From Istiophorus platypterus (Eukaryota > Chordata > Actinopteri > Istiophoriformes > Istiophoridae), in the NCBI GenBank assembly GCA_016859345.1, contig CM029112.1:10883089-10947088 (forward strand): a stretch of 64,000 bases of DNA, given 5' to 3'. Made by a program: the position numbers and the translations under genes. Under the pieces are notes generated by a model that was given only the letters and a program-made list of their open reading frames with translations, did not search any database and was not told where the DNA came from. Below are positions 22,054 to 34,850 of this stretch, piece after piece; position 1 is the stretch's first letter; the number at the start of each line of letters is the position of its first letter.

Positions 22054-25000
22054 TCAGTTCCAGGATCTTTTACCTTAGAGAGGAAGGAAAAAGGAAATGG
22101 ATATAGAGAGGATAAAAAACAAATGTCAGTAAAGGCAAAAAGATGGTACCAGTTTCAAAAACAGCTGCATATAAAGATGTAGGACGGACATGTAGGACAT
22201 CCAGAAAGTGGCTAGAATTCCAGCTGAACACAGGGGTGAAGGCATCGGTGAATTTTAATTTACTCATTGATTAAATCAGGTATTCCTATCTGTTTTGTGG
22301 CTGTAAAGAAGAACAAAAAACAATTCTTTAATTTGGAGAAGAACACGTCCCCTCCATTTTTTCAACTCTGCTTCCCTTTTTTCATGCCCCCTTCGCCCTG
22401 TCTTAGACCACTTACCACTGCTGCCCCCGGCTGGATAGAGGTCAACACTGCATCAGCCAGGTTTATAGCTAAATAGTTCTTTCCCAAAAAACCCATCTCA
22501 CTAAAGGAAAACAGGGACAGACAGGTAAGGGAAAAAGCAAGTTCATCAGTGAGAATTTTCCTTCTTACCTGTGGTGGTGGCAGTGACTCCATTCACTGTC
22601 CCCTCTACCTCGGTCTCATCCTCAGCGTAGCTCATTAGCAGAGCTCTCTGTCTGTCTGTCAGTGTCCTGCACAAGAAAAAAATTTCTGTCATCTAAAACA
22701 AGTCTTTTGTGTTCCTTGTGATCTTGGAAAATTTTCAGTGTTTTTCTCTTTTTTTTTTCCTTTTCCTAAAATCCAATTGCTTCTTGAGTATAATAAGCTC
22801 CTGTCCTCAATCACAAGGCCCTTTCATGTCTACAGGGGATAAAAATTACAAAACAATGAACGAGATGTGTGTTTGTCTGTGGGGTCTTACTTGGGTACTT
22901 TTATTTTGACATGGACATAGTGGTCTCCAAAGCCATAGCCACTGACACGAGCGATTCCCTTCCCTGCAAGTTGAATCCTCTGGTCTGTCTGGATGCCTGC
23001 TGGGATCTGAGGATGGTAAAAAACCCAAATCAAACTAAAAATGTCTAGCCGTCTCTTTATATTCTTCTATTGTGTTATGTGTTTGAAATACTTCTGCTTA
23101 CTGATAAGTTGAGCATTTCGTAAAGGCCCTGCGTTCTGGCCGTACCACCCAAAATGGCTTGTGCCACAGAGACATAAAGGTCAGAGTGAATGTCTGCACC
23201 GACCCTCCGGAACACTGGACTTTTGTGGACCTGGACACAAAACCAGAACACATCTCAATCGATCTCACACAGTGTCGAACATCAGCATTTCAGACATACA
23301 AGACAATTCAAATAAGGAGTTGAGAACGCATTCCCTTATGTTTGGTCTGGGTCTATCACACTGTTGTGAGAATGATGTAGATACTCACCTTGAATGTGAT
23401 AAAGATCTCCTTCTTACCAACTGGCATTCTGACTGTCTGACCATCCTCCACTCCTTAAAGCAAAAACAAACACGGTGAGCTCATGTACATGATCTACATT
23501 AAAGTTAACTGTAAAAAATCTATCTTGAGGGTAAGAAACCCTCAATTTCTTTTGACTTGAGGGTGAGGAGAAGCATCGTCAGCCTTATTTCACACTCAAA
23601 AGAGTTCAGTTGGACTATAATTATTATATAAAATAAATCATACTTTTACTTTTCTTATGATCATTATGATTTGTGAGGAGCCTAAACTAGCAGATTTAAC
23701 TACAGTCAAGACTCAAACTATTTCCTTTATTCTAACATACCTTTATCGTGTAGTGTATGTGTTATGTTGGGAATGTTTTCAGTTTCCCATGCATATACAT
23801 ACTAATTTGACAATAAGGAAGCAAAAATCTAATCTAAATGCAAAGCAAAGTGCAGGTTTATTTGGAGACATATGAAGCTTTCCTTCCGTTACTCCCATTC
23901 TGTCATAAATTAACTACAGCTGTACTGATTAAGAATTTGTAAAATCACAGCAGAAAAATAAGTACAAACAAGCATGGCCATCCAACATTATGTTCAGCAA
24001 TGTAGCTGTACTTTCAAGCCATTTTATGTGGATTTTCCAAACAACAAAAGCCTAGGACATTTAGGAAGTCAGGAAAATCTGCAGCAGAGCAGACAGTAGC
24101 TGTTCACGACTCTGGCACAACACATTGCTGGAAGACTTTTCATGTTCATTAATAGTGATATGAGTGATCGAGTGTGCCTGACCTGCAGGCACAGGAACCA
24201 TCACGGTCTGTCTCTGCTTGGTCTGTCCCGTCCCACGGCAGGAGTGACATGGGGTGGAAATTACTGTGCCTTTGCCGCCACAGCGACGGCATGTGGAGCG
24301 CATCACAAACGGGCCCGTATTCACCGTCTCCTACAGGTGGGGACAACACTTGTGTTTAGTAATACAGCATGTATACACTTTTAAGGAACGGCAGCGTGTC
24401 AGAGCCCTTACCATGCCGGAGCCATTGCAGTGGTGGCAGTGCTGGACCTTAGTGCCTGGCTCGTGGCCCTTACCATCACAGTGCTGGCAGGCTGCGTCTA
24501 TTTTAACAGTCATCTCTTTGTTGACCCCCTTTGCTGCCTGAGTGAACGTCAGCTCCATGATGTACTGTGCCAGAAAAAGTAGGAGCCAAATGTTCACTTC
24601 ACTTAGAAATATGTATCAATAAAAATGATCAAATGAGATACAGATGAGCTCTCAAAAGCGAAATCAAGTGTGCTCCTTGGCTTTATTTTCACACCCATTT
24701 CACAGTATCCCACTAACCTCCTGTGGCTGATCAAATATGGCATTGAAGTCTCCAAACCCACGTCCTCCCGAGAATTCCCCAAAGATCTTGCGGAAGAGCT
24801 CCTCTGGGTCCACGTGGCTGGCCTGTCCGGACCAGTAGTGCTGTCCTCCACCAGCCTGACCAGCATCAAAGCCCGCTGAGCCGTATGCGTCATACTGCTT
24901 CCTCTTTGCTTCATCACTGAGGACCTGAGACAGACACGGAACAAGGTTTAAGAGATTCATTTATGATTCTGATGTGATTGTTTTATATAAGTGGAAGAGA

Positions 25001-26301
25001 CTTTTCATTGATTTCAAAGAAAAGACATTATCGTGGGAACAAATATACAGCAGATGTGTCAGGTGAAAGCTTGAATAAAGACCGGGCCCAAACCTCATAA
25101 GCTTCAGCCAGCTGAGCAAATTTCTCTTTGGCTTGTGGGTCATCTTTGTTGGTGTCAGGGTGGTACTTTTTGGCCATCTGAGGGGTCACAAACACTCTGT
25201 CAACTACTGTGATGATAAGTCAGCTGAGAGCCAATACACAGTGCGTGTCAGACTGGAACCGACCTGGTAGTAGGCTTTCTTGATCTCTTTCTGGGTTGCT
25301 GTTCGAGGTACCCCGAGGACCTGGTAGAAGTCCTGCTTGCTGCTAGCAGGGGCACTTGTGTGAAAGGACAGTGTGCACACAGCATGGGGCGATTTGAGAC
25401 CTGAAAGAATCCAAAACATGGTAAAAAGTCAGGCGAAAACCATTTAGAAGACCCGAGCTGCATTAGAGCTGCGTACAGGTATCACTTGATAACCGAGTCT
25501 ACAGATTTGGAACAGTGTGAACAGATAAATTGGCTTTGTTTGGCATGTGTGCATTAGCAATCACTTGGGGTTAAGTTATTGAACGTAGCCGACACCTCTT
25601 TGTAAAGGAAATCTGCTTCAGTAAACCTGCAAGAAGATTCTAGAAACGCAAACGCGTATGAAGCCGGTGATGATTTATTTGCCGGACAAGGGATAAACAC
25701 TATGTCAGTGGCTCTTCCAACAGCAATAACAAAGGCAAATGTTAAGCAAATAAACGGACTTAATTAGGACAGAGGCCGGTGGGTCATGTAACACTAGCAT
25801 CACCGGTTGCAAAGTCAACTTCATAACAGCAAAACGAAGTTAGCAAGACTGGTCGCATCGCATCGCATCACATCAACTCGACTATCTCCCCGTGTATGGA
25901 AGCGGATGCCTTTGTGTTACGAGCTAATCTTATCTTTAGTGCTCGCTTGAGCCGTTGTCGTGTAAGTTATTTGGGTTGTCTTACCCTGCGTCACGCTAGT
26001 AAACCAGAAACTGCAGGAAAAAATAGTTAGCCTAGCCTAGCCTAGCCTAGCCTAGCCTAGCCCGGGCCAGTACCATATGGCTAACACACCACTCACCTGA
26101 CAGCCCTCTCAATGTCAACGCTTCCCCTGCTCCGACGCGCAGAGAGCTCCCTCCCCGCCACAGTCTCTCCGCTCCGAGTGTACAAATGCCACGGGCCCCT
26201 CCGCGGCCGGTGCAGGCGAGGGCCCCGGCGGCCCGGCGGTGTCCCGGGGACGCGAAGACCGCGATCCAGCGTGAGGAGCAGCGAGCGGCCGAGGACGCCA
26301 T
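22054..26301 (-). CDS. dnaja3: DnaJ heat shock protein family (Hsp40) A3, mitochondrial (Tid1), 12 coding exons, 458 aa
   Basis: Exons (minus): 26301-26097, 25400-25264, 25177-25094, 24924-24718, 24564-24412, 24330-24183, 23453-23389, 23230-23102, 23006-22891, 22666-22569, 22430-22416, 22073-22054; all GT-AG, 1377 nt. It is a co-chaperone that stimulates mitochondrial Hsp70. The first ~65 residues are Arg/Ala-rich and almost free of acidic residues, as in a mitochondrial presequence, followed by SFHTSAP. The J domain is at about 91-156 with HPD at 120-122. A Gly/Phe-rich linker follows (about 157-205). The zinc-binding cysteine-rich domain has four CxxC pairs (237/240, 254/257, 276/279, 290/293), followed by the C-terminal substrate domain. 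The C-terminus GGKRSWN resembles the short human isoform ending (KRSTGN). The long-isoform tail (SKARREAGEDEEGFL...) was not found. The 15-nt exon adds five residues and could be skipped in frame. Human isoforms are 480 and 453 aa. Confidence 0.95.
26028..26062. repeat. (TAGCC)n pentanucleotide microsatellite in dnaja3 intron 1
   Basis: Seven tandem TAGCC units, ending 35 bases from the donor of dnaja3 exon 1, in a short (696-bp) intron. Confidence 0.95.
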
Positions 26302-26811
26302 CTTTCCCTTTCTCCAGCTGCCGCTCGGGATGCACTGCGCATGCGCCGACCCGGAGACGGCGTCACCGACGTCGCGAAGATGTTACGTTGGATGCGAGAT
26401 GATGCTCTCGAGAGAGAAACGAGTCAACTTGGCGTCCAACCGCTCGTTTTCTCCGCGGGCGTCACCTCTGTCCGTGTAAAACCATTCAGGCGTCACCGGG
26501 GTTTTAATGTGCAAGGGAGAATAAAACGTGAGTGAAAAGGGGGGAAAAAGATTTAAAAAAACCCCACGGTGGCCGCACGCGGCAGCGCAGGGTGGAGTGT
26601 TTAATCGTGCGTGGAAAACAAAAACAAAAACAAAACAAAATAAATAAAAAAACCCCTCCGCCCAAATCGGACAGCCCCGGGGAGCAAAGCGAGCGCGCAC
26701 CGCTCGGACTACCCGAGCTGTCAGCTGGAAGCAGGAGTCCTCAGCAGACGAACCACCAACCAGCTCGACGGAGACACCCGGAAGGCACGAAAGTCAACCC
26801 GGGACGGCAGC
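26302..26811. promoter_or_regulatory. Bidirectional CpG-rich promoter of dnaja3 and coro7
   Basis: The start codons of dnaja3 (minus, 26301) and coro7 (plus, 26812) are only 510 bases apart, with many CpGs and no TATA box. Both 5' UTRs and both start sites must lie inside unless an upstream untranslated exon exists. The dnaja3 side carries an NRF1-like palindrome (26336-26346). The coro7 side has an A-rich stretch with CAAAA/TAAA repeats at 26618-26655. Confidence 0.8.
26336..26346. promoter_or_regulatory. NRF1-type palindrome TGCGCATGCGC
   Basis: A core NRF1 site, 35 bases upstream of the dnaja3 start codon. NRF1 drives many nuclear genes for mitochondrial proteins, which fits DNAJA3. Occupancy is inferred only. 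Confidence 0.65.
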
Positions 26812-28739
26812 ATGAACCGCTTCAGGACGTCCAAATTCAAAAACACCACCCCGAAAATCGCCAAGAAAGACGTGAGTGGCCAGCGAGCGGCGCGGGTAGA
26901 GCCGGTTGTCTAAAGCTAACATTAGCGCCGACTGTTAGCGGTGCCGCTTGAGCGGTGTTGTGGTTTTTTTTGGGGGGGGGACGCCTGCCCCGCCTGCGAA
27001 GGGATGTCCGACTTCCTGCATCTAGGAGGCTGCATAGTGCTGAGAGAAGTACTGAAATCTAAACCCAACACGCTGGTATTCGTGCGGACCGAGGGCTACT
27101 AGGGGAAACCACGAGTCATGTGGTCGCTTAGAGGCGCTAGCCGCCCCGCATCCGATGTTGCAGTGACGCCCATCACAATGCCACCACACCGCAGCTAAAT
27201 CGGGTTTCTCTCACTGATTTTCACTAATCGTGTTGTTGTCATGCGTGATTTTGGATGGGACCCTTGCATGTTCCTTCTATCTGCGCAGATTTTTTTTTTT
27301 TTGTCTCAGTCAAATGAATAGATTAAAAAAAAAAAAAAGATTTGAATGGCAAATGTGATGAGTGATGTTATTGTCAAGATGTCTCCCTGTCAGTGACAGC
27401 CGTCCTGTATGCCCTGAGAGGTGGTTTTATCTGGACTGGACTGTGCTTTGCACACATATCCGCACATCTGCCATTTTTTTTCCCCCCGTCACCCTCTGGA
27501 CCAATTCTTTTTCGAGTTGTAATGCCTGCAGCTCTTCTAGCTCAGGTGTGTTATGTAATCCCCTGCCTTCTTTTTTTTACTGAGAGAGTAAAATGCCTGG
27601 CATGCACAGAGATTTGGTATCTCTCCAATCTCTGCACAGGCTCTGAGACAGCAGGTGGTGCTTTGCTGCTATGAATGTTAAACTAGCCCTATACACACCA
27701 GATCGATGAATATGAGTGGTTGCGGCTGTTCCAGTCATGAAGTCATGTGGCGGGAGATGTCACGTTAAACTTTGTGCAAGAGAGAAAACTGGCCAAGGAG
27801 TGGGTTGGTATTGAGAAAATGAGCCATGTTTACGGGGATTAAGAGACATGCAAGAAAAGATAAGTGGGACATTTTTTCCTCAGGTGATCTGGGACCAGGA
27901 TCTCTCTCCGGTGAGAGAGAGTAGTCGCAGGAGTAGTCGAAGAAGTGGTTTCGGTGCCTGGTTTGTCCCATTGTAGCCCCTGAGCCCCACATTCTGTGGT
28001 GCCAAAGCTCTTTCTAATTATGTGTCTGTGGATCGATTCATAGCAGAGAGTACCAGGTACTGTGCACATTGATCCGAATGGATATAGTAGGGATGATGAG
28101 ATTTTTATAACATAAAAAGTGTCCTTAATGTTATCCATGCAGAAAAGGATGCTCCCAATAAAGTCCTTCTATCTCTGGATACTCATCCCTTTTTAAAATC
28201 CTACAAAAATATTATAAAACTCCTACGTGGGTAACCAGTGGCAGAGGTAATGACTAATCATCCTGAGAATGATAATAAGCAGAACTTTATATGTGCCTAA
28301 ATCACAAGATATTGCTATTTATTGGGATCTTTCTTTCAAATGAAACTGCACCTACACAGCATGGCTGAATGCTTCTGACACATAAACAACATTTATATTT
28401 GTAGTCTACTTGTCTTTCGACGGTCACACACACACGCTTTTGAGGTGACCTTTGAAATGTGGTGCATAAACAGAGCAGTAGTTTCTTCACTTTCTTTCCT
28501 CACCAAGATTTTTTAGCTGTTAAGTGCCCTCTGTCGGCCAAAATGCCTGACCCGGCCGATATCTACCGTTATCCTGAGATGCACAGGAGTAGTCGTTGAA
28601 GTGTGGTACAGACACTCTGTCCCCCTACCGTTCTTGCTTTGTTAATATTGTGAAAGAGGTTTTGTGCTTTGCAATGCAGTGAGCCCTTCCGCTTCCTCAC
28701 TCTGCTCACACACACTTCACTCATTCAACAGCACTTGTG

Positions 28740-28771
<32 letters not shown>

Positions 28772-31700
28772 TGTGTGCTCTCAGCTTGATCCTTCCTGTT
28801 TATGTCTCACTATTATTCTAGCTGTAACAGCAGATTCATTGTGTTTGTCCTTGAGTATAATAAAACAGATAAGATGCTTTTTTTTGTTGGATTCCTCAGT
28901 GTAGCTAGCTGGTATGCTCTTGTTTGGACATGTCAAATGAGCACTTGTGATTCTAGTCATTTGTCAAATTCCATTACACTGTGGTCTGAGGAAACACTTT
29001 GGTCTGAATGACACATATTTTTCTCTCAGTTATGTTGTCTGATCCCAGTAATCTATTTGCAATATCATGCCCTTATTTCATCTACTATAATCTCTTACTT
29101 TTGCTCTCTCTGTCTATAAATCAAGGGATGGATCAACAATGTCCGTGCTGGTTCCTTCTCCTGCCAGGGGAACCACATCAAAGCCAACTCCAAGTTTGTG
29201 GCCTTCAACACCGAGCAGGCTGGTAAGGGTATAAAACTGTGGTCTACAGTTTAGTTCATGCAAACAGAAGGTTGAAATGTATGTATTTTAAGCCCTTATA
29301 TTTGTATCTGTTTTAACAAATGTCCATCTTTAATCAGTTGAGAACATGGAGAGGGCTGAATCCAGTTAAACTCAAAGAGAAAGCAGAACCAAAAACAGAG
29401 AAGATTTGCCAAGAGGAGAGAATATTTTGTTTACTAAAACGTTACTGTTTAAAATATACATTAATTTACTACCTATTAGTGACCAATAATCCACAGTGAG
29501 CCAGGACAAAATTTTGGATTTTGTGGCAACAGTTGGCATTATAAAACAACCCTGGGAAGTGCATTGTTAAATTCTGATGGAAGTTAATTGTTTGTGTATG
29601 TTTGATATTTCCTGTGTCTACAGGTGGAGGTATGCTGGGCCTGTCTTCAGTCAAACCTGGTTCAGATGGCCAGTGGGCAGTCACCCAGATTTCCTGCCAT
29701 TCTGGTAGTTTTTCTTCATACTTTTGTCAGCTCATTATTTTTTTTGCTGTCCTCCGCTATCTCTTCTATTTCCCCTTCCCTCTGTATAAATATCACCACT
29801 CCAACCCTAGAGGACACTGTGCTTTCGTAAAGCAAATCAGATGAGAAATGCAAATACCTTTGCTCAGAAAAATAAACCTGGACAGCTTTGATCCAGATGT
29901 AATTTTTATTTTCCATTCGTTTTCCCTCCTCTCTGCCAGATCTAGTGACTGATATGGACTTTTCTCCTTTTGATGAGAGTCTCCTGGCAACATGCTCTGG
30001 AGATGAAACGGTGAGCTCTTCATTGCCGTCTTTCTTCTTGTCTTTCATTTGTTCCATCTTTTCCTTTCCCTTTCTCTTTTTGTGTATTGATCCTGCTTTA
30101 TTTTGTCGAAGTGTTTTCAACTCAAGTACACTTTCCATCCTCTCAGGCTATGTTGTTCCTGGCAGGACTTTGAATCCAATATGAAGCTACTTGTTTTTTT
30201 GTTATTTAAACCTTTTGAAGACTCCCTCCTCTCTAAGCACATTATCCTCAGCCACAGGTGCCCTGGCTTACTGGAATCTGCTGAGTGTAAGCCTGCATCT
30301 TCAGACTCAGCAGCTTGGTGTACCTCAGAGACCTGTGTAAACACACACAACTATTACCACACACAGACCTATGGCACAGACGCACCGCAGTGATCTGCAG
30401 TGCCCAGCATCTGCAGCTCACATTCACTTGTCTCATCTTTTGCCAACAGGGCCAATTGTTTCACCAGCTTAGTTCTGCTGAGCAAGTGAAATTAGAGTGA
30501 AACTGACAGAATGCACGCACTTGTGAAATATATCTCCAGGGAACAATTTTACTGACTTAAACTCATTATGATTCAGTTTAACTTCATCTACTTTCAGAAA
30601 TACAAACCTGACCTGGATGTAGATTCCTATGCTGTCAGCCATAATTCTAGGAAGCTAGTTTATGTGTTTTCTTTTGGTCAGACTCAGACAGGTCCTGATG
30701 ATGAATTATGTAAAAAGAAAAAAAAAAAGTTTTCCAAGAAGGCCCCCCTCATCTCTGGTTGTGATGCTACATCCTGATATTTTAGCTGCCTGCTGTAGTG
30801 ATCCTCTCCATCCCCAGAGTGCTCCATCTGGAAGGCTTAAGATAACAACTCCATCAGAAATAGTCACAATCAGCAGATTGGTCAGTCATAAAGTCCGTTT
30901 TGTCTCATGTGATTTTAAAAACAGACAAGTCTGAGCATAGCAATCATAAGCACAAAATTTTATGTTCAAAAGAGCAGGAATTCACTCAGGTGTTAGGACT
31001 ATTTCCGTCCAAGTAGAAAGAGATTTTTTTCTCTGGTAGAATGCAGAAGATTTGATCTTTGAATAGTAATTTGGGGGTAAAGTGGAAGTGATCTGGCCAC
31101 CCATTATTTTATATTATTTTCTTTATGTCCCTCTCTATGTGTACAGGTGAAGCTGTGGCGTTTGTGTGATCCGGAGCTGGAGCAGCCCAGCAGCCCAGAG
31201 CTGACCCTGCGTCCAGGTCAGGGCAGGCTGGAGCTGGTGCACTTCCACCCCACCTCCTCTGGCTTGCTGGCTGTCGGCGCTGCTGAGTCCCCACTGATTT
31301 GGGACACCAGCCGCCAGGATGCACCGTTAGCAGGTAGCTACAGCTGGCAAATGATCTGTGCATGCAAACAAAATTGTTTGCGTGCACAGAACACTGAACA
31401 TTTCTTTGGAAAAAATTTCTTTGTCGTACATCCTGTACTGTCTGTTACACTGTCAGTTAGTGTTTAAGTTTTGTTGTGGTCTGTTCCGTTTCTATGTGTA
31501 ACAAATATATATACGAAGTGGAGTGAAGTGCTTGGTTTTTCGTTGGGGACTGTCTGACTGACACTGCCTACGTTTTACAGCCCTGTGGCTCTGTCTAAGT
31601 GCCGGAGCAGCAGAGGTAATGTTTTGGTTTCCAGTCCTGGTTCCAGTCTCTGTGGACTGGCCTCAGGATATTGTCACTATCCTCTGGCCTCACCCCAACC

Positions 31701-34700
31701 CCACAATCACTTTGACCCCCTCCAATCCCATGACAGCTGGCCTGGCTGCTGCTACTCACTGCTGATCCAACTCTTCATGAGCTGTACCCCCCACACTGTC
31801 TTTTATCACCCTCATTCCTCATTCATATGTGGTTAAGGAACAAGATCTGAACGGTAAAAATCTATATTTGAATGAGTGTGTGTTTGGGTTCTCTTTTTTT
31901 CCCTCTACTGTTTAAGTTGATGTCACATCACCTTGTGTGTAACTGTCTTAACAAGTGCACTTCTCATTTCATTTCATCTGTGTGGTTTCATGGTGAAACT
32001 GAACCATTCACACAAGCTGTGCTGTGCTCACGTATAGCACTGCAAGCTAATACATCTCATGCTAATAACTTCATTCATATGCCTAAACCTTAAGGATATA
32101 TGATACATTTCTTGGTGTAAATCACCCACATTTTGGTGTGTTTTTTTGTGTTTTTTGATTTTGTGTAGTTTAATTTATGGCTTCACCTCTTCCCTGCATT
32201 TTTCCTGCAGTGACCTCTCAGATGTTAGATACACATGGTATTTGTGTTGTCTGTGTATGTGCAGTCGTTCTGTCTTCATTGTTTGTATTATCATGGTTTC
32301 AGATTTTTTGCCCATTTTTTTGTCCATGTTTAACATGAGCATTGTGTCTCTAGTCCTTCCCTTGTCTTACTTTTCTAATGTTGATGTGTGTGTCTGCAGC
32401 TCTGGAGCAGCACAATGACCAGCTGCAGAGTTTGAGCTGGAAACAGGATGGGTGTCTGCTGGCTTCCTCCTGCAAGGTGAGAACAGCTCACATTTCACCA
32501 GATATGTTACAGTGACCATCAGGGATTCACTTTCATTTTTTTTAAAGCATGATAGGGTGAAAGTTGTGTTTTGTTTTATTCTCTAATCACATTTATTTGT
32601 TCACGAGTGGAGGTTTGATTGCGGTAGTTACAGTGTGTGACCACTAGATGCAGCCAGCGGCTCACATTCAGTGCAGCGTGCCTCACATTTGACAGTGCTG
32701 TTTCTTATCTGTTTATATGGGGTTTATTTAATGACAGTGGTGATGCTCATAAAGACGCGGGATCACATCACACATTGGATTAGGAATTAGTGAGTAGTTC
32801 TCTTTAGGAAAAACAATAATAATTTGCAAAGCCCTATGACGTAAAAGACATAATAGCCAGTTTGTTTTAATATGGTAATAGTGATAATAAAGCAGGTATA
32901 GAAATCTTGGCCACAGTTGATAATGGGCCTGTGGAAATTTTCCTCATCAAATCAGAAACTGTACTAACTTTGCAATTAAAGCATTCATAAGGGCACATGC
33001 CTGCATTTGAAGGATAAACCTATCATGGCTTTAGTTTACTCTTGAACCCACCTGGCCCCTGACCCCCTCTCCCTAGTGCACAGATGTGTATGACCCCTTT
33101 GAACCCTGAAAGTTTAAGTCTAATCAGGATCTATAGACCGTAATGCCTTTGACATGTACAGTAGTTATGTAGCATACAGAGAAGAGGTAAGAAGAGAGAA
33201 AGTCCCCCTGGGTTTTTATGCATCCATATGGCCCTGTTCTCAACACTGTCATGAGGAAATAATCACAGAACAGCTTTCCATTAGGTTGTTAATATTTTGT
33301 GTAGGAAGAGGAAGGAGGGAGCTGGTGTGAATTTATGAGTTTAGGTGGTATTGTTTTTTATGAATATACTTGGCTCATAGGAAAAGCTAGAGGCATTTTC
33401 ATCAGTGGAGGTTAACATAATTAATTCATTGCAGAGTTTGGACTCGGATTGTGCACTAGAGTGAATTTATCTATGTATTTATATCCTTTTAGAAACCACA
33501 CAGAGACTGATTGATGTGAAAATGAGACAGAAGCCCCTCGTGTATGGTTTAGACACGGCATGATGAGCTAACTTGTGCTTGAGACGGAATAATCTCTGAC
33601 ACAAAAATCTACCACATGTGCATACTTAACAGGTATAATTGTCAGGCCAATCCCCCTTGTTTGTCTTTGCCCTGACAAGTTACAAATTACTCCTCCCATC
33701 ACAGGCCATGTCCAAATCATGACATCTACTTTGACAGGATAATCATCCTCACCAGAGCTACCACCAGCCGCAATGTAACCTGAAAGAACAAGGCACCTGA
33801 AAAGAAAGGGAGCATGGGGAAATTTGAGCCGAGATCAGAGGGGCCAGGGGCCTCCAAGGCTCTTTCCCTGTCTGGTTCTGTTGTCATTTAACCCAAAAGA
33901 CCCCTTTCAATCTCCCCAATCCAGCTTATTAAAGCAAATAGGGCCTGCCAACATGTGGGTCCAATCCCCCGGCCCTCCCATAGGGTAAACACAGGGCTAA
34001 GGTGAGAGAAGATGAAGGGGAGACCACCACCCCAAAGAGCAGGAATCATGACAGGCCCCATTTGGACCTAGAGAGATGTATATTTATGACACACTTATAG
34101 AGAGAAAGGCGCCATTCAGTTTAGGGAAGGGAAATCCACAGGCAGTTCGAGCAGGGATGGAGGAAAGCCTATGTTTATCTGAATGATGGACAGGCCTGGG
34201 TGCTGTGCTATTTAGAAATGGGGTATTGCTGGATTTATGGTCCACACTCCGCCTTTAATTTTAAAAGTCACATTACAACTGGGATCCATACAATACTTCT
34301 CAGGGTGTGACATGTGAGACACAATCAACGATGAAGGCATCCTGCAGTCTCAAATTGATTAACCACAACAGGCTTTGACGCTGGTAACTGTGGGAGATGA
34401 GGAACGGGCGGGCGGCAGTGCAGTGTGTTTTATGAGTGGAGAGAGCACCGCTGGCTGAAGATTCCCAGCGACTGTGCGTGTTTACCAACATGTGAAAGTT
34501 GTGAGCAGCAGACTAGTAGTGAAAGCTCATTAACGGCAGCCTGAGAACGAGGCTCCGTTGCTTTGATTAAACAGCTGCTGTCTCAGCACAGCACACATAC
34601 AAACACAAATGCAAACATTGCTCTCCCGGCCCTCCATCTGTGCATTTATGAGTCGAGGCTGTGTATGTGTGTTCATATGGGTTATTGTCATAGGCTTTAG

Positions 34701-34815
34701 AGAGTGTATTTGCTTGTTTTAATGTGTGTGTGTGTGCGTGTGCGTGTGCGTGTGCGTGTGCGTGTGCGTGTGCGTGTGCGTGCGTGTGCGTGTGCGTGCG
34801 CGTGCGCGTGTGCGT

Positions 34816-34850
<35 letters not shown>

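Noticed and set aside
26532..26951. 139-residue frame across the coro7 start
   Set aside because: It is out of frame with the coronin N-terminus and reads through the 5' UTR and into intron 1.
29716..30138. 140-residue minus-strand frame over coro7 exon 4
   Set aside because: Lys/Glu-rich because it is antisense to pyrimidine-rich intron ends; the plus strand holds the conserved coronin exon.
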